Source of the DNA: Thauera sp.
Lineage (GTDB): Bacteria; Pseudomonadota; Gammaproteobacteria; Burkholderiales; Rhodocyclaceae
Assembly: GCA_017302295.1 (NCBI GenBank)
Contig: JAFLDS010000001.1
Coordinates: 186,001 to 250,000, forward strand
DNA length: 64,000 bases
Direction: 5' to 3'
Part shown: positions 50,324 through 59,927 of the stretch, piece after piece
Layout of the letters: every line of letters begins with the position of its first letter
How positions within the stretch are numbered: the stretch's first letter is position 1
Position numbers and translations under genes: made by a program
Notes under the pieces: generated by a model
The model's input: the letters and a program-made list of their open reading frames with translations, nothing else
Told to the model about the DNA's origin: nothing
Database searches by the model: none

Positions 50324-53092
50324 ATGATGACAGTGAATTTTGCCCCTGGAGATCTGGTCCGCGCCCGCGGGCGTGAATGGGTCGCGCAGCCGTCCCCTCA
50401 AGATGGCATTCTAGCTCTCCGCCCTCTCTCGGGCGGTGAGAACGACGCGGTTATCCTCGACCCGGCGCTTGAGATCCTCCCGGTTGAGCCTGCCCGATTT
50501 GATCTGCCTGCCGACGCCGCTACAACCGTTCAGGCGAAGGCTGCGCTCCTCGCGGATGCGATGCGTCTGACGCTGCGCCGTGGTGCAGGTCCTTTCCGGT
50601 CCGCCGCGCAACTCGCCTTTGAACCTCGGACCTACCAGCTTGTTCCCTTGTTGATGGCCCTTCGCCTGCCAGTGCCACGCCTGCTCATCGCGGACGACGT
50701 TGGTATCGGCAAGACGATCGAGGCTGGCTTGATCCTGCGCGAACTGATGGATCGCGGCGAGGTGGATGCGTTCTCAGTGCTCTGCCCTCCGCATCTCGTC
50801 GAACAGTGGGTCGGAGAGCTGAAGGTGCGCTTCGGGATCGAAGCTGTTGCGGTCACGTCGGGGACGGCGAGCAGGCTGGAACGCAGCCTGCCGCTCGCTC
50901 AGACCTTATTCAATGCATATCCTTTTACGGTTGTCAGCCTAGACTACATCAAGGCCGAGAAGCGCCGGGAAAACTTCGCACGCGCCTGCCCTGATTTCGT
51001 TATCGTCGATGAGGCGCATGCCTGTGTAGGCACGCACAAGGGTCGGCAGCAGCGCTTTGAGCTTCTTTCAGGGCTGGCCCGGAATCCGGATCGGCGGATG
51101 ATCCTTGTGACCGCCACGCCGCATTCCGGGGATGAGGACGCTTTCGCGCGCCTTCTCTCTCTGGTCGAACCATCATTCACATCGATGAACTTTGAGGACG
51201 CTAGCTACCGGGAGCGTCTGGCGCGGCACTTCGTACAGCGGCGCCGGATCGATCTCGTCTCGGGGGATTGGGACGAAGATCGCGCCTTCGCGAAGCATGA
51301 GACAACGGAATTTCCCTACCGTCTTTCTCCAGCGCACCTCGAATTCCAGGAAACCGCGCTCGACTACTGCCTTGGCATCGTTTCCCGAGCAGTATCCGGA
51401 CAGCGGGAACGACGCTTGGCCTTCTGGGGCACGCTGGCCCTGATGCGTTGCGTCGGCTCTTCGCCGGCGGCGGCTGTGAGCGCGCTGCGGAACCGAATGT
51501 CGAGCGAGAGCGATCGCCTCGAGCCGCAAATTTATGACGACGACAGCGACGACGAGGACGCGGTCGATATTGAACCGGGTACATCCTTCGACGTCGACCC
51601 GGAACTTCTTGCCCTGGTCAAGCGTGCCGAGGAAATGGTCAGCAAACCCGATCCCAAGCTGATCGCTTTGGTCGATGCTTTGACCCCCCTCATCAAGAAG
51701 GGCGCCAATCCCGTCGTCTTCTGTCGCTATCTGGCAACCGCCGAACATGTCCGCGATGGCCTGCGCAAGGCGTTCCCAAAGCTGATCGTCGAAGCCGTAA
51801 CAGGTGTTCTTACGCCCGACGAACGCCGAGACCGCGTGGCGGACATGGCATCGGTGGATGAGGAAAAGCAGGTTCAGCGCATCCTCGTCGCCACCGACTG
51901 TCTTTCCGAAGGAATCAACCTGCAGCAGCTGTTCGATACGGTCGTCCATTATGACCTGTCGTGGAATCCGACCCGACATCAGCAACGCGAAGGACGGGTC
52001 GATCGTTTCGGCCAACCGGCAGAGCTTGTCCGATCGATGATGATGTTTTCGCCGGACAGCGCGATCGACGGCGCCGTGCTCGATGTCATCCTTCGCAAGG
52101 CCGAGGAGATCCGCAAGGCGACGGGCGTGACCGTTCCGCTTCCCGATGAACGGGGGCCGGTGACGGATGCGCTGATGGCGTCGATGATGCTGCGCCGTGG
52201 CGCACCCCGCCAACTCACGCTCGATCTGCGCCTCGCCGATGGTGTCGGGGTTATGGAAGCACGTTGGCGCGATGCCGCCGAGAACGAGAAGAAATCCCGC
52301 GCGCGTTTCGCCCAGAACGCAATGAAGCCGCAGGAGGTCGCTCCGGAATGGGAGAAGGTCCGTATGCTGCTCGGCTCTCCGGCGGATGCGAAGCTCTTCG
52401 TCGAACGGGCGATGGCGCGCTTTGGCGTTCCCCTTGAAACCCGGAAAACCATACTCCTGGCCCACGTCAATGCGCTTGAATCTGGCTTGCGTGAGCGTCT
52501 GGCCGAGCACAATCTGATTGGATCGGTGCGTCTGGCAACACTCGAGCCCGCGCCCTCGGGCTCGGCGCTGCTGACGAGGACACATCCCCTGACGGCCACG
52601 CTTGCCGAAGCACTGGTCGAGGCTTCGCTTGATCCCGATACCCTGTCAGGTCTCGGCATAGGCCGGGTCGGCGCCTGGCCGACCGCCGCCGTACAGCAAT
52701 TGACTCGCGTTGTCCTGCTCCGTGTGCGCTTCAAGCTGACCGTCCATGCCCGCAAGGAGCGGTTGCTGCTGGCCGAGGAAGCAGCGCTCGTCGCGATCGA
52801 GGGCGGCCGGATCGTGGCGGCCAGCGAGGCCGCCCGGAAACTGCTGAACGCACCGGCGATGGCCGATTTGGCCCCCGTCGCACGCGACCGATTCATCGCG
52901 AAAGCGAAGGAGGATCTAGCCAGATTGCTGGAAGGACCGATCGCCGATTTCGTCCGATTGCGCGCGCAAGAACTCATGGCGGACCATGCACGGCTCCGCG
53001 CAGCGTCGGGGTCCGCAGCGCGTGTCACAGTGGAGGCGGTGCTCCCGCCGGACGTGATCGGCCTCTTCACGTTAATGCCGGGTGAGGCCTAA
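50324..53092 (+). CDS. drmD: SNF2-type helicase, DISARM DrmD-like
   Basis: A 922-residue SNF2-family ATPase (start at the ATG after the previous stop; a second ATG follows at 50327). It begins with the characteristic PGDLVRARGREWV segment of DrmD. DDVGIGKTIEAGLI is near 123, DEAHAC near 227, TATPHSGDEDAF near 265 and the C-terminal helicase motif QQREGRVDRFGQ near 545. An acidic stretch (DDDSDDEDAVD, near 405) separates the lobes. DrmD defines class 1 DISARM and lies directly before the methyltransferase there, as it does here. Confidence 0.8.
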   Translation: MMTVNFAPGDLVRARGREWVAQPSPQDGILALRPLSGGENDAVILDPALEILPVEPARFDLPADAATTVQAKAALLADAMRLTLRRGAGPFRSAAQLAFEPRTYQLVPLLMALRLPVPRLLIADDVGIGKTIEAGLILRELMDRGEVDAFSVLCPPHLVEQWVGELKVRFGIEAVAVTSGTASRLERSLPLAQTLFNAYPFTVVSLDYIKAEKRRENFARACPDFVIVDEAHACVGTHKGRQQRFELLSGLARNPDRRMILVTATPHSGDEDAFARLLSLVEPSFTSMNFEDASYRERLARHFVQRRRIDLVSGDWDEDRAFAKHETTEFPYRLSPAHLEFQETALDYCLGIVSRAVSGQRERRLAFWGTLALMRCVGSSPAAAVSALRNRMSSESDRLEPQIYDDDSDDEDAVDIEPGTSFDVDPELLALVKRAEEMVSKPDPKLIALVDALTPLIKKGANPVVFCRYLATAEHVRDGLRKAFPKLIVEAVTGVLTPDERRDRVADMASVDEEKQVQRILVATDCLSEGINLQQLFDTVVHYDLSWNPTRHQQREGRVDRFGQPAELVRSMMMFSPDSAIDGAVLDVILRKAEEIRKATGVTVPLPDERGPVTDALMASMMLRRGAPRQLTLDLRLADGVGVMEARWRDAAENEKKSRARFAQNAMKPQEVAPEWEKVRMLLGSPADAKLFVERAMARFGVPLETRKTILLAHVNALESGLRERLAEHNLIGSVRLATLEPAPSGSALLTRTHPLTATLAEALVEASLDPDTLSGLGIGRVGAWPTAAVQQLTRVVLLRVRFKLTVHARKERLLLAEEAALVAIEGGRIVAASEAARKLLNAPAMADLAPVARDRFIAKAKEDLARLLEGPIADFVRLRAQELMADHARLRAASGSAARVTVEAVLPPDVIGLFTLMPGEA

Positions 53093-53095
53093 GCC

Positions 53096-56000
53096 ATGGC
53101 CCGCAAGCCCATCACAGATGTGTCCGCCTGGCCCTCACTGACGCTCGAGGGCAACCTCGTCGCGCCGGCGATGGTCGCGAGCATCGATCGCAGACAAGCA
53201 TCCGAGCAGACGGAGGAAGACTACCGGATCCGAAAGGGACTAACGATCCGAGAGGAGATCTCGACCGCCTTCCGCGTTGGCCAGTCCCATTTCGACGGGT
53301 TCGCAAAGTTTGAAAACCCCTCCGTCGAAGCGACTCGTCGCTTCGTGCGTGATTTCCTCAAAGAAACTTTGGGCTTCGACGATCTGGCTCCAACCGACGG
53401 AGTTGTCTCTTTCCTTGCCGGCGGCCGGGTTCCTATCGTCGTCGTACCGCCTTCCGACGAAAAGCTCGATAGGCGTAGCCCGACGCTCTCCAACGACCGT
53501 TCGCGCTCCGCGGCTTTCGCGCTTCAGGACTATCTCAACGACAGCGATCACGCGCTGTGGGGCTTGGTGACGAACGGGACAGTGATCCGCCTTATGCGCG
53601 ACAATGCCTCGTTGACCCGGCCGGCATACGTTGAAGCCGACCTTGCCCAAATATTCACAAATGAGGACGCGGCCTCTTTCGCCGTTCTCTGGTCGTTGAT
53701 CCATCGGACCCGGTTCGGCATCGCCGACACCGGTGTAACAGACTGCATCCTCGAACGCTGGCGTGAAGCTGGCTCACGTGAAGGCGAGGTGGTCCGCGAC
53801 CGGCTGGCAGACCAGGTCGAAACTGCGCTCAAGGTTCTCGGCTCGGGCTTTCTCGAAGCTAATCCCGACCTCGCCGCCAGCTTGAAATCCGGCGAAGTCA
53901 ATCTGACCGAATGGTTCAACGAGCTTCTGCGTCTCGTCTATCGTCTGATTTTCCTGATGGTAGCCGAGGACCGGAACCTGCTTCACCCAGAGGGTGCGAA
54001 GGCGATTGCCCGAAAGCTCTATGCTGAGGGCTACAGCCTCGCCGCGTTGCGCGCGCAATGCGCTCGGGCAGCCACCTGGGACAAACACCACGACCGATAC
54101 GAGGGCGTCAAGGTCGTCTTCCATGCCCTTGCTCACGGCCAGGAGGCGCTCGGTCTGCCGGCCCTGGGCGGTCTTTTCAGCGCCGGTATATTGCCGCGTC
54201 TCGAAGGGGCTCGCCTGCGTAACCGCGCCTTCATGGAGGCACTCTACCGCCTTTCCTGGCTCTCCGACAAAACCGGGATCGTCCCGGTGAACTGGCGCGC
54301 GATGGAGACCGAGGAACTGGGCTCTGTCTATGAATCCCTGCTCGAGCTCCAGCCGCAACTAGGCGACGATGGCAAGACGCTGGTTTTCGCATCTGAAGCC
54401 GCAGAGCAGAAGGGCAACCAACGCAAGACAACTGGCTCTTACTACACTCCGGACAGCCTGGTGCAGCTCTTGCTCGATACCACGCTCGATCCGGTTCTGA
54501 ATGAGCGGGAAGCTCAGGCTGCTGATCCCGCCGAGGCGCTATTGAAGCTCACCGTCGTCGACCCCGCCTGCGGTTCGGGACATTTCTTGCTCGCAGCGGC
54601 GCGGCGCATCGCCAGTCGTGTCGCCCGGCATCGCGCGGGGGGAATTCCTTCGGCAGCCGACTTCCGCCATGCGTTGCGCGAAGTTGCCTGCCGCTGTCTC
54701 TATGGCGTGGACCGCAATCCTATGGCGGTCGAACTGACTAAGGTAGCGCTTTGGATTGAAGCGCTGGAGCCGGGCCGTCCGCTCGCCTTCTTCGACGCGC
54801 AGATCCGCTGTGGCGATAGCCTGATCGGCGTCTTTAGCCGCGCGATGTTGAGGGAAGGATTGCCTGACGAGGCCTACAAGCCGCTGACCGGCGACGACAA
54901 GGAACTCTCTCGCCGGTACGCTCGCCTTAACAAGGAACAGCGAGATCGGGCGAAAGGTCATCCGCAGCTCTTCAAGAGCTGGTCGCCGCCTGAAATCCTG
55001 GCCGAGCGAGATCACAAGTTGAAGGAAATGGCGCAAGATGATCTGGCGAGCGTCGAGGCGAAGGCGCGAGATTTCGAGGACATGCGTGCCTCAGATGATT
55101 GGCGGCGTCTGAAGACAGCAAGCGATCTCTATATTTCGGCGAACTTCTACATGGCGGCGTTCTTCACGCCGAAAGCGGCCGGCGCCACGGGCACGGACGC
55201 CATGCCGCTCACCGAACACGTATGGCAGGCGGCGGGCGGCCAAGCGCCCGCCGAGCATTTGCGCCAAGGTGCAAAGCTGACTGCCGAGAAGGTGAACGCC
55301 TTTCACTGGTTCATCGAGTTTCCCGAGATCATGGAACGAGATGGCGGCTTCGATGTCGTCATCGGCAACCCGCCGTGGGAGCGCATTAAGCTCCAGGAGC
55401 AGGAGTTCTTTGCCGCGCGATCGCCGGCGATCGCGAGCGCGCCCAACAAGGCAGAGCGCCAGAAACTGATCGGCTTGCTGGAGAGCGCTGACCCCGACGT
55501 TGCGGATGGCCGACTTTGGAGAGACTTCGTCTTCGCCAAGCGCGCAGCGGAAGCAGCAAGCGAGTTTGCTCGCTCGTCTGGCCGCTATCCGCTCACCGGC
55601 CGAGGTGACGTCAATACCTATGCACTCTTCGCGGAGATGTTCTCGCGCCTGGTCGGGCCGCGTGGTCGGGCAGGCATCATTGTGCCAACTGCCATCGCGA
55701 CGGACTCCACCACAGCTAGCTTTTTCGCCGCGCAGGTGGATGAACGCCGCTTGGTCAGTTTGCATGATTTCCAGACTGGTCGGGGCTTCTTCGACCGTAT
55801 TGGTCACGCGCGCTTCAAATTTTCATTGGTAACATTGGCAGCGCCGGGTGCCGGCCCGGCCGCGATTTCCTTCAGCTTCTTCTCCCGTACAGCCGAAGAC
55901 TTTGCCGATGAGAGGCGACATTTTAGTTTGTCGCCGACAGAAATCGCCGCGGTTAATCCAAATACCAAGACCGTGCCGGTCTTCCGGACCCGCACCGACG

Positions 56001-57946
56001 CGGAATTGACTGCAAAGATTTATCTTCGTGGCCCTGTGCTGATCGAAGCGCGGCCCACCGAGTCGGGAGGCGACATCAACCCTTGGGGCATTAATTTCCA
56101 AACTATGTTCCACATGTCCGGCGACTCAGGCTTCTTCCGCACGCCAGCACAGATGGAGTCCGAGGGCTGGCAACCCGACGGGGCGAACTGGATTCGGGAA
56201 ACGCCTGCTGGCGTTGAGCGCCGGGTGCCGCTCTATGAAGCCAAGATGATCCATCACTTCGATCATCGCTGGGCCACCTATAGTCCGGATGCGAGCGAAG
56301 ATGAGGAAGGCGCGCGCGATTGCACCGTTGTCGAGAAACAAGAATTAAATTTCGAGCCTTCGCCCCGCTATTGGGTGCCGGAGGAAGAAGTCGTCCTGCG
56401 TGCCGCCCGCGTTCCTGCGGCGCTGAAAAGTGCCGTTAAACAGGCGCGCGGCGAAGGCGGAAAGGGACGCCGCAAGGCAAGTTCTGATCTAGGGGAAAGC
56501 GCATATGCAGGTGTGCTCAAGGCGCTTGCCACTTGGATTGCCGGCGCCATTTATGCGATCGAGGAACGCCCCGCGCGGGAAACCGATCTGTTCCACCTCC
56601 TTGGCCGCGCGCATGATTGGCGCGGCACGCTGAAGGTGGCGCCAGAACGCTTCTTGCTCGATCCCAAGACAGTTGCGGGCGGCGCAGAGATGCAACGCGA
56701 AACGCCGCTGTCGGCGGATGATCTTGCTCGCCTCGGCGACGAGCCAAAAGATCCGCTGGTGCTTGCCGAGCGCCTTATCGCAGCTAAGCAGCCGCGCTGG
56801 CTCATGGGCTGGCGGGATATCACTAACGCCACGAACGAGCGGACGGTCGTTGGCGGAGTATTCCCGAAAGCCGGCGTCGGCAATAATCTACCCATTTGGT
56901 ATCCTGGACCTCAAGTCGATGGAAAGCATGCAGCAGCTTTCGTTGGCATGCTTACTTCTCTGACGTTCGATTTTTCGGCCCGTCACAAGGTCGGTGGCAC
57001 TCATCTCAACTTCTTCATCGCCCAACAACTTCCGGTCCTTCCTCCTTCCGCCTTCTCCCACGAGGATCTCGGGTTCATCACCCCGCGGGTGCTGGAGCTT
57101 ACCTACACGAGTCACGCCATGAAACCTTGGGCGGAGGACTTGGGATATTCCGGTCAGCCCTTCGTGTGGAACGAGGATCGCCGCCCCCAAATACGCGCGG
57201 AACTCGACGCCTTCTTTGCTAAAAAATATGGTCTCACCGAGGAAGAGCTGCGTTATGTGCTCGACCCGGAGAAGGTCAAAGGCTCCGGCTACCCGTCAGA
57301 AACATTCAGGGGACTGAAGGAAAAGGAAACCCGCCAGTTTGGCGAATACCGCACCGAGCGTCTGGTGTTGGCGGCGTGGAAACGGACTGAGGCCGATCAG
57401 CTATCCGATGTGCTTCCAGCCTCCGTCGTATTGCCGCGTCTCGAGGACTTGGCAGATGGCGCCTGGGCTTGGCCGGCAACCGTGCAGCCGCGAGACCGTC
57501 TTCGCTACGCGGCGCAATACGCGCTCTGGCAGATGGATCAGGCGAACGATGGCGCCCGCGCCCGCTTCGTAATCGCCAGCCTTGCGGAACCGGCACTGCT
57601 CACGCCTCTGTTGTCGGCTAGCGACCGGAATCAGTGGATCAGGCTCGCCGGCCCCGACGCGCAGCCTGCACAAGGCGCAGTACGGCTGAGCCCAGCTATC
57701 AATGCAGCGTGGCGATCGATGTTCGAGACGCTGCTTACCTCGGGCCAATTGGAGGAACGCGCCGATGGAGCATGGGCACGGGGGCAGCATTTTAATTCGG
57801 CGGGGCTACAAGCCGTTTCCGCCGATGCTCAGCGCGCCGCCTTTGTAATTCGCGCAATTCGAAGCCTTGACGTCAGGAGCCTAACCGCGGCTGTTGCGCA
57901 GGAGGACAATGTGGTCTGGGCGAGGTTTGGGCATGGCGCAGCCTGA
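53096..57946 (+). CDS. Eco57I/PglX-like DNA adenine methyltransferase, DISARM DrmMI-like
   Basis: A 1616-residue protein starting 3 bases after drmD. The N-terminal 470 residues resemble the HSDR-N-like regulatory region of large N6-adenine methyltransferases (RRFVRDFLKETLGFDDL). Motif I, VDPACGSGHFLLAAA, lies near 487 and the catalytic NPPW (VIGNPPWERI) near 756, followed by a long target-recognition and C-terminal region. DrmMI of class 1 DISARM and PglX of BREX look like this. It probably marks self DNA at a specific sequence so that the system spares it. No separate nuclease domain was recognised in the protein. Confidence 0.82.
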   Translation: MARKPITDVSAWPSLTLEGNLVAPAMVASIDRRQASEQTEEDYRIRKGLTIREEISTAFRVGQSHFDGFAKFENPSVEATRRFVRDFLKETLGFDDLAPTDGVVSFLAGGRVPIVVVPPSDEKLDRRSPTLSNDRSRSAAFALQDYLNDSDHALWGLVTNGTVIRLMRDNASLTRPAYVEADLAQIFTNEDAASFAVLWSLIHRTRFGIADTGVTDCILERWREAGSREGEVVRDRLADQVETALKVLGSGFLEANPDLAASLKSGEVNLTEWFNELLRLVYRLIFLMVAEDRNLLHPEGAKAIARKLYAEGYSLAALRAQCARAATWDKHHDRYEGVKVVFHALAHGQEALGLPALGGLFSAGILPRLEGARLRNRAFMEALYRLSWLSDKTGIVPVNWRAMETEELGSVYESLLELQPQLGDDGKTLVFASEAAEQKGNQRKTTGSYYTPDSLVQLLLDTTLDPVLNEREAQAADPAEALLKLTVVDPACGSGHFLLAAARRIASRVARHRAGGIPSAADFRHALREVACRCLYGVDRNPMAVELTKVALWIEALEPGRPLAFFDAQIRCGDSLIGVFSRAMLREGLPDEAYKPLTGDDKELSRRYARLNKEQRDRAKGHPQLFKSWSPPEILAERDHKLKEMAQDDLASVEAKARDFEDMRASDDWRRLKTASDLYISANFYMAAFFTPKAAGATGTDAMPLTEHVWQAAGGQAPAEHLRQGAKLTAEKVNAFHWFIEFPEIMERDGGFDVVIGNPPWERIKLQEQEFFAARSPAIASAPNKAERQKLIGLLESADPDVADGRLWRDFVFAKRAAEAASEFARSSGRYPLTGRGDVNTYALFAEMFSRLVGPRGRAGIIVPTAIATDSTTASFFAAQVDERRLVSLHDFQTGRGFFDRIGHARFKFSLVTLAAPGAGPAAISFSFFSRTAEDFADERRHFSLSPTEIAAVNPNTKTVPVFRTRTDAELTAKIYLRGPVLIEARPTESGGDINPWGINFQTMFHMSGDSGFFRTPAQMESEGWQPDGANWIRETPAGVERRVPLYEAKMIHHFDHRWATYSPDASEDEEGARDCTVVEKQELNFEPSPRYWVPEEEVVLRAARVPAALKSAVKQARGEGGKGRRKASSDLGESAYAGVLKALATWIAGAIYAIEERPARETDLFHLLGRAHDWRGTLKVAPERFLLDPKTVAGGAEMQRETPLSADDLARLGDEPKDPLVLAERLIAAKQPRWLMGWRDITNATNERTVVGGVFPKAGVGNNLPIWYPGPQVDGKHAAAFVGMLTSLTFDFSARHKVGGTHLNFFIAQQLPVLPPSAFSHEDLGFITPRVLELTYTSHAMKPWAEDLGYSGQPFVWNEDRRPQIRAELDAFFAKKYGLTEEELRYVLDPEKVKGSGYPSETFRGLKEKETRQFGEYRTERLVLAAWKRTEADQLSDVLPASVVLPRLEDLADGAWAWPATVQPRDRLRYAAQYALWQMDQANDGARARFVIASLAEPALLTPLLSASDRNQWIRLAGPDAQPAQGAVRLSPAINAAWRSMFETLLTSGQLEERADGAWARGQHFNSAGLQAVSADAQRAAFVIRAIRSLDVRSLTAAVAQEDNVVWARFGHGAA

Positions 57947-59903
57947 ACTGTTTGCCCCAACGATGCACCCGCCGATGGCGCCGGAGGGCCGCGTCGGGCC
58001 TCGGCTTTGGTTTCGTCGGCTAGCCGTCTTCAAGGACCCACAGACCATCATCCGCGACGTGTCGTTGAAACCCGGCCTCAACATCATCTGGACGCCAGAT
58101 ATGTCGAGCAGCGGCAACCGCGCCTTGGCCCATGGCAGCGGCAAGACAACCTTCTGCCGTTTGCTTCGAGCTTGTCTGGGGGAGCCCGCCTATGCGACCG
58201 ATCCCCAGCGATCACGGATCATGGCAAGGCTGCCGAACGGCGTGATAGCGGCGGAAGTTCTAATCGATGGCGCATGCTGGGTAATTGTCCGCCCGTTAGG
58301 ATTTCTGGGCGGGGAGTTCGCCACTCGAGCAGAGTCAATAGAGGAGGCTATCGCGCGCGGCCGTCTCGACGGGGATCAAACATTCATTGACCCTGTCTTG
58401 ATCGACACCTTTTTCCCGACGATCGCAGGAGTCACGCCGCCTGATGTCAGCCATGACCAAGTCTGGGATGTCCTTCGTGCTTGGTTGACGCGCGATCAGG
58501 AGTGCCGTCTTGCCGACATTCTGGCGTGGCGGTCATCACAGACGCAAACCCGTTCACGCGCACAAGTGCTGGGCGAAACAGCTAAGCTGACGATGGTGCG
58601 CCTCGCTTTGCGCGCTCTCGACGCGGAAGAGCGCGCGGCGGCCGGCCGCGAGCGAGACCTCGTGGCTGCTGTCGAGGATGAACGGCGACGCCAAGCTTAT
58701 CAGCAGCAGCGGTATGCCGATGGTCTGAAAGCCGTGAGGCTAGCATTGGGCGTGGGCGATGAAGTTGGTTTCGACGATACCATTGACCAGAAAGGCTTGG
58801 TCTCGTTGGCAGAGAGGGCATTGGCGGACGCCATGCGAACCGATCTGCCGAAGCCGCCCGACGTCAGTTCGATCTTCGGGCGTCTGTATGCACTCAATGA
58901 GGAGCGCGGAGTATTCGTTGCGAAACAACAGCAGTTCGAAAACGAGGCGCGCTTCAAGCGAGACGAAGCCGGGCGTTACCGTTCCGAAGCGACCTTGGGC
59001 GAGATCGATATCACTCAGGGACGGATCCGGGTCTGCCCCGTCTGTAGAGTCAGCATAGATGAGGTTAAGGCGAAGGGGTGCGGCATTTCACTCGAAGCAT
59101 GTGACCTGTCTGCGCTGAAGGTCGCAATTGCTGAGAAGCAGAAGAGGGCCGCCGAGCTGGACGCAGAGGCGAACGGTGCAGAACAGGCGGCCAAAGGCGT
59201 CGAAGCCCAGATTCAGCAGCTCGGTCCTCGGCGGCAAGCACTTGAGGCGGAGGCCAAAGCCGCTGACACTGCTAGCCGCGCCGCGCAGGTGGCTGCGAAG
59301 GAGGTCCAAGACCGCATCTATCGATCGAGGCGAATACTCGATGATGCGCGGTCGCTGCGCGCAGCCGAAGCAGCCGCTAAACCAACACCCCCGGGGACTG
59401 CGGCGCTGGAAGCAGTTCGCGCACAGTTGGAGTCGGGGCGCTCGCGGGCGCGGGCAGCCATCAGGACGCTTGAGGAGAGATACCAAGGGATCATGGCCGC
59501 CTGGCTCCCCGACGGAGTGGAAGGCACCATCAAGCTGGATGGCCACGGCCTGAAAGTTGATGCCGAATTCTCGGGACGAGGTGAGGTATCAACCGCCGCC
59601 TTGGACTCCCTCAAGATTGTGGCCTTCGACCTTGCCGCTTTGCACATGGCTATTGAGGAGAAAGCCGACCTGCCAGCCTTCCTCATTCACGACAGTCCGC
59701 GTGAGGCGGACTTGGATGGGCAGCTCTACGCCCGCCTCTTCAGCCTTGTGCATCAATGGGAGAAAGAGGTGGAAACACCATGCTTCCAGTACATCGTTAC
59801 GACCACTACCGCTCCCCCGCCCGAGCTACAGGGCGACAATCATATAAGACTTCGAATGAGCTCGACGCCGGCGGAGATGCGTCTGTTTGGAATGGACATC
59901 TGA
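57933..59903 (+). CDS. Rad50/SMC-like ATPase with CxxC hook
   Basis: The ATG at 57933 gives 656 residues (57909 and a TTG at 57894 are open alternatives), overlapping the methyltransferase end. The P-loop HGSGKTTFCRLL near 66 follows a long loop, and the Walker-B-like FLIHDSPREAD lies near 582. Two coiled-coil arms flank a cysteine hook (CPVCRVSIDEVKAKGCG, near 367). This is the design of Rad50-type ABC ATPases that grip DNA. Followed by an HNH gene, it recalls Septu (PtuA/PtuB). It probably senses DNA for the operon. Confidence 0.75.
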   Translation: MAQPELFAPTMHPPMAPEGRVGPRLWFRRLAVFKDPQTIIRDVSLKPGLNIIWTPDMSSSGNRALAHGSGKTTFCRLLRACLGEPAYATDPQRSRIMARLPNGVIAAEVLIDGACWVIVRPLGFLGGEFATRAESIEEAIARGRLDGDQTFIDPVLIDTFFPTIAGVTPPDVSHDQVWDVLRAWLTRDQECRLADILAWRSSQTQTRSRAQVLGETAKLTMVRLALRALDAEERAAAGRERDLVAAVEDERRRQAYQQQRYADGLKAVRLALGVGDEVGFDDTIDQKGLVSLAERALADAMRTDLPKPPDVSSIFGRLYALNEERGVFVAKQQQFENEARFKRDEAGRYRSEATLGEIDITQGRIRVCPVCRVSIDEVKAKGCGISLEACDLSALKVAIAEKQKRAAELDAEANGAEQAAKGVEAQIQQLGPRRQALEAEAKAADTASRAAQVAAKEVQDRIYRSRRILDDARSLRAAEAAAKPTPPGTAALEAVRAQLESGRSRARAAIRTLEERYQGIMAAWLPDGVEGTIKLDGHGLKVDAEFSGRGEVSTAALDSLKIVAFDLAALHMAIEEKADLPAFLIHDSPREADLDGQLYARLFSLVHQWEKEVETPCFQYIVTTTTAPPPELQGDNHIRLRMSSTPAEMRLFGMDI

Positions 59904-59927
59904 TTCTCAAAGGAGGCGACCGAAACT

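Noticed and set aside
51173..52585. A 470-codon minus-strand frame opposite the DrmD-like gene
   Set aside because: It lies entirely within the SNF2 helicase gene on the other strand, with unnatural composition.
45148..57946. Naming the cluster canonical class 1 DISARM
   Set aside because: DrmD and DrmMI-like proteins fit, but no separate DrmA, DrmB and PLD-type DrmC genes are present, and ATPase and HNH genes are extra.
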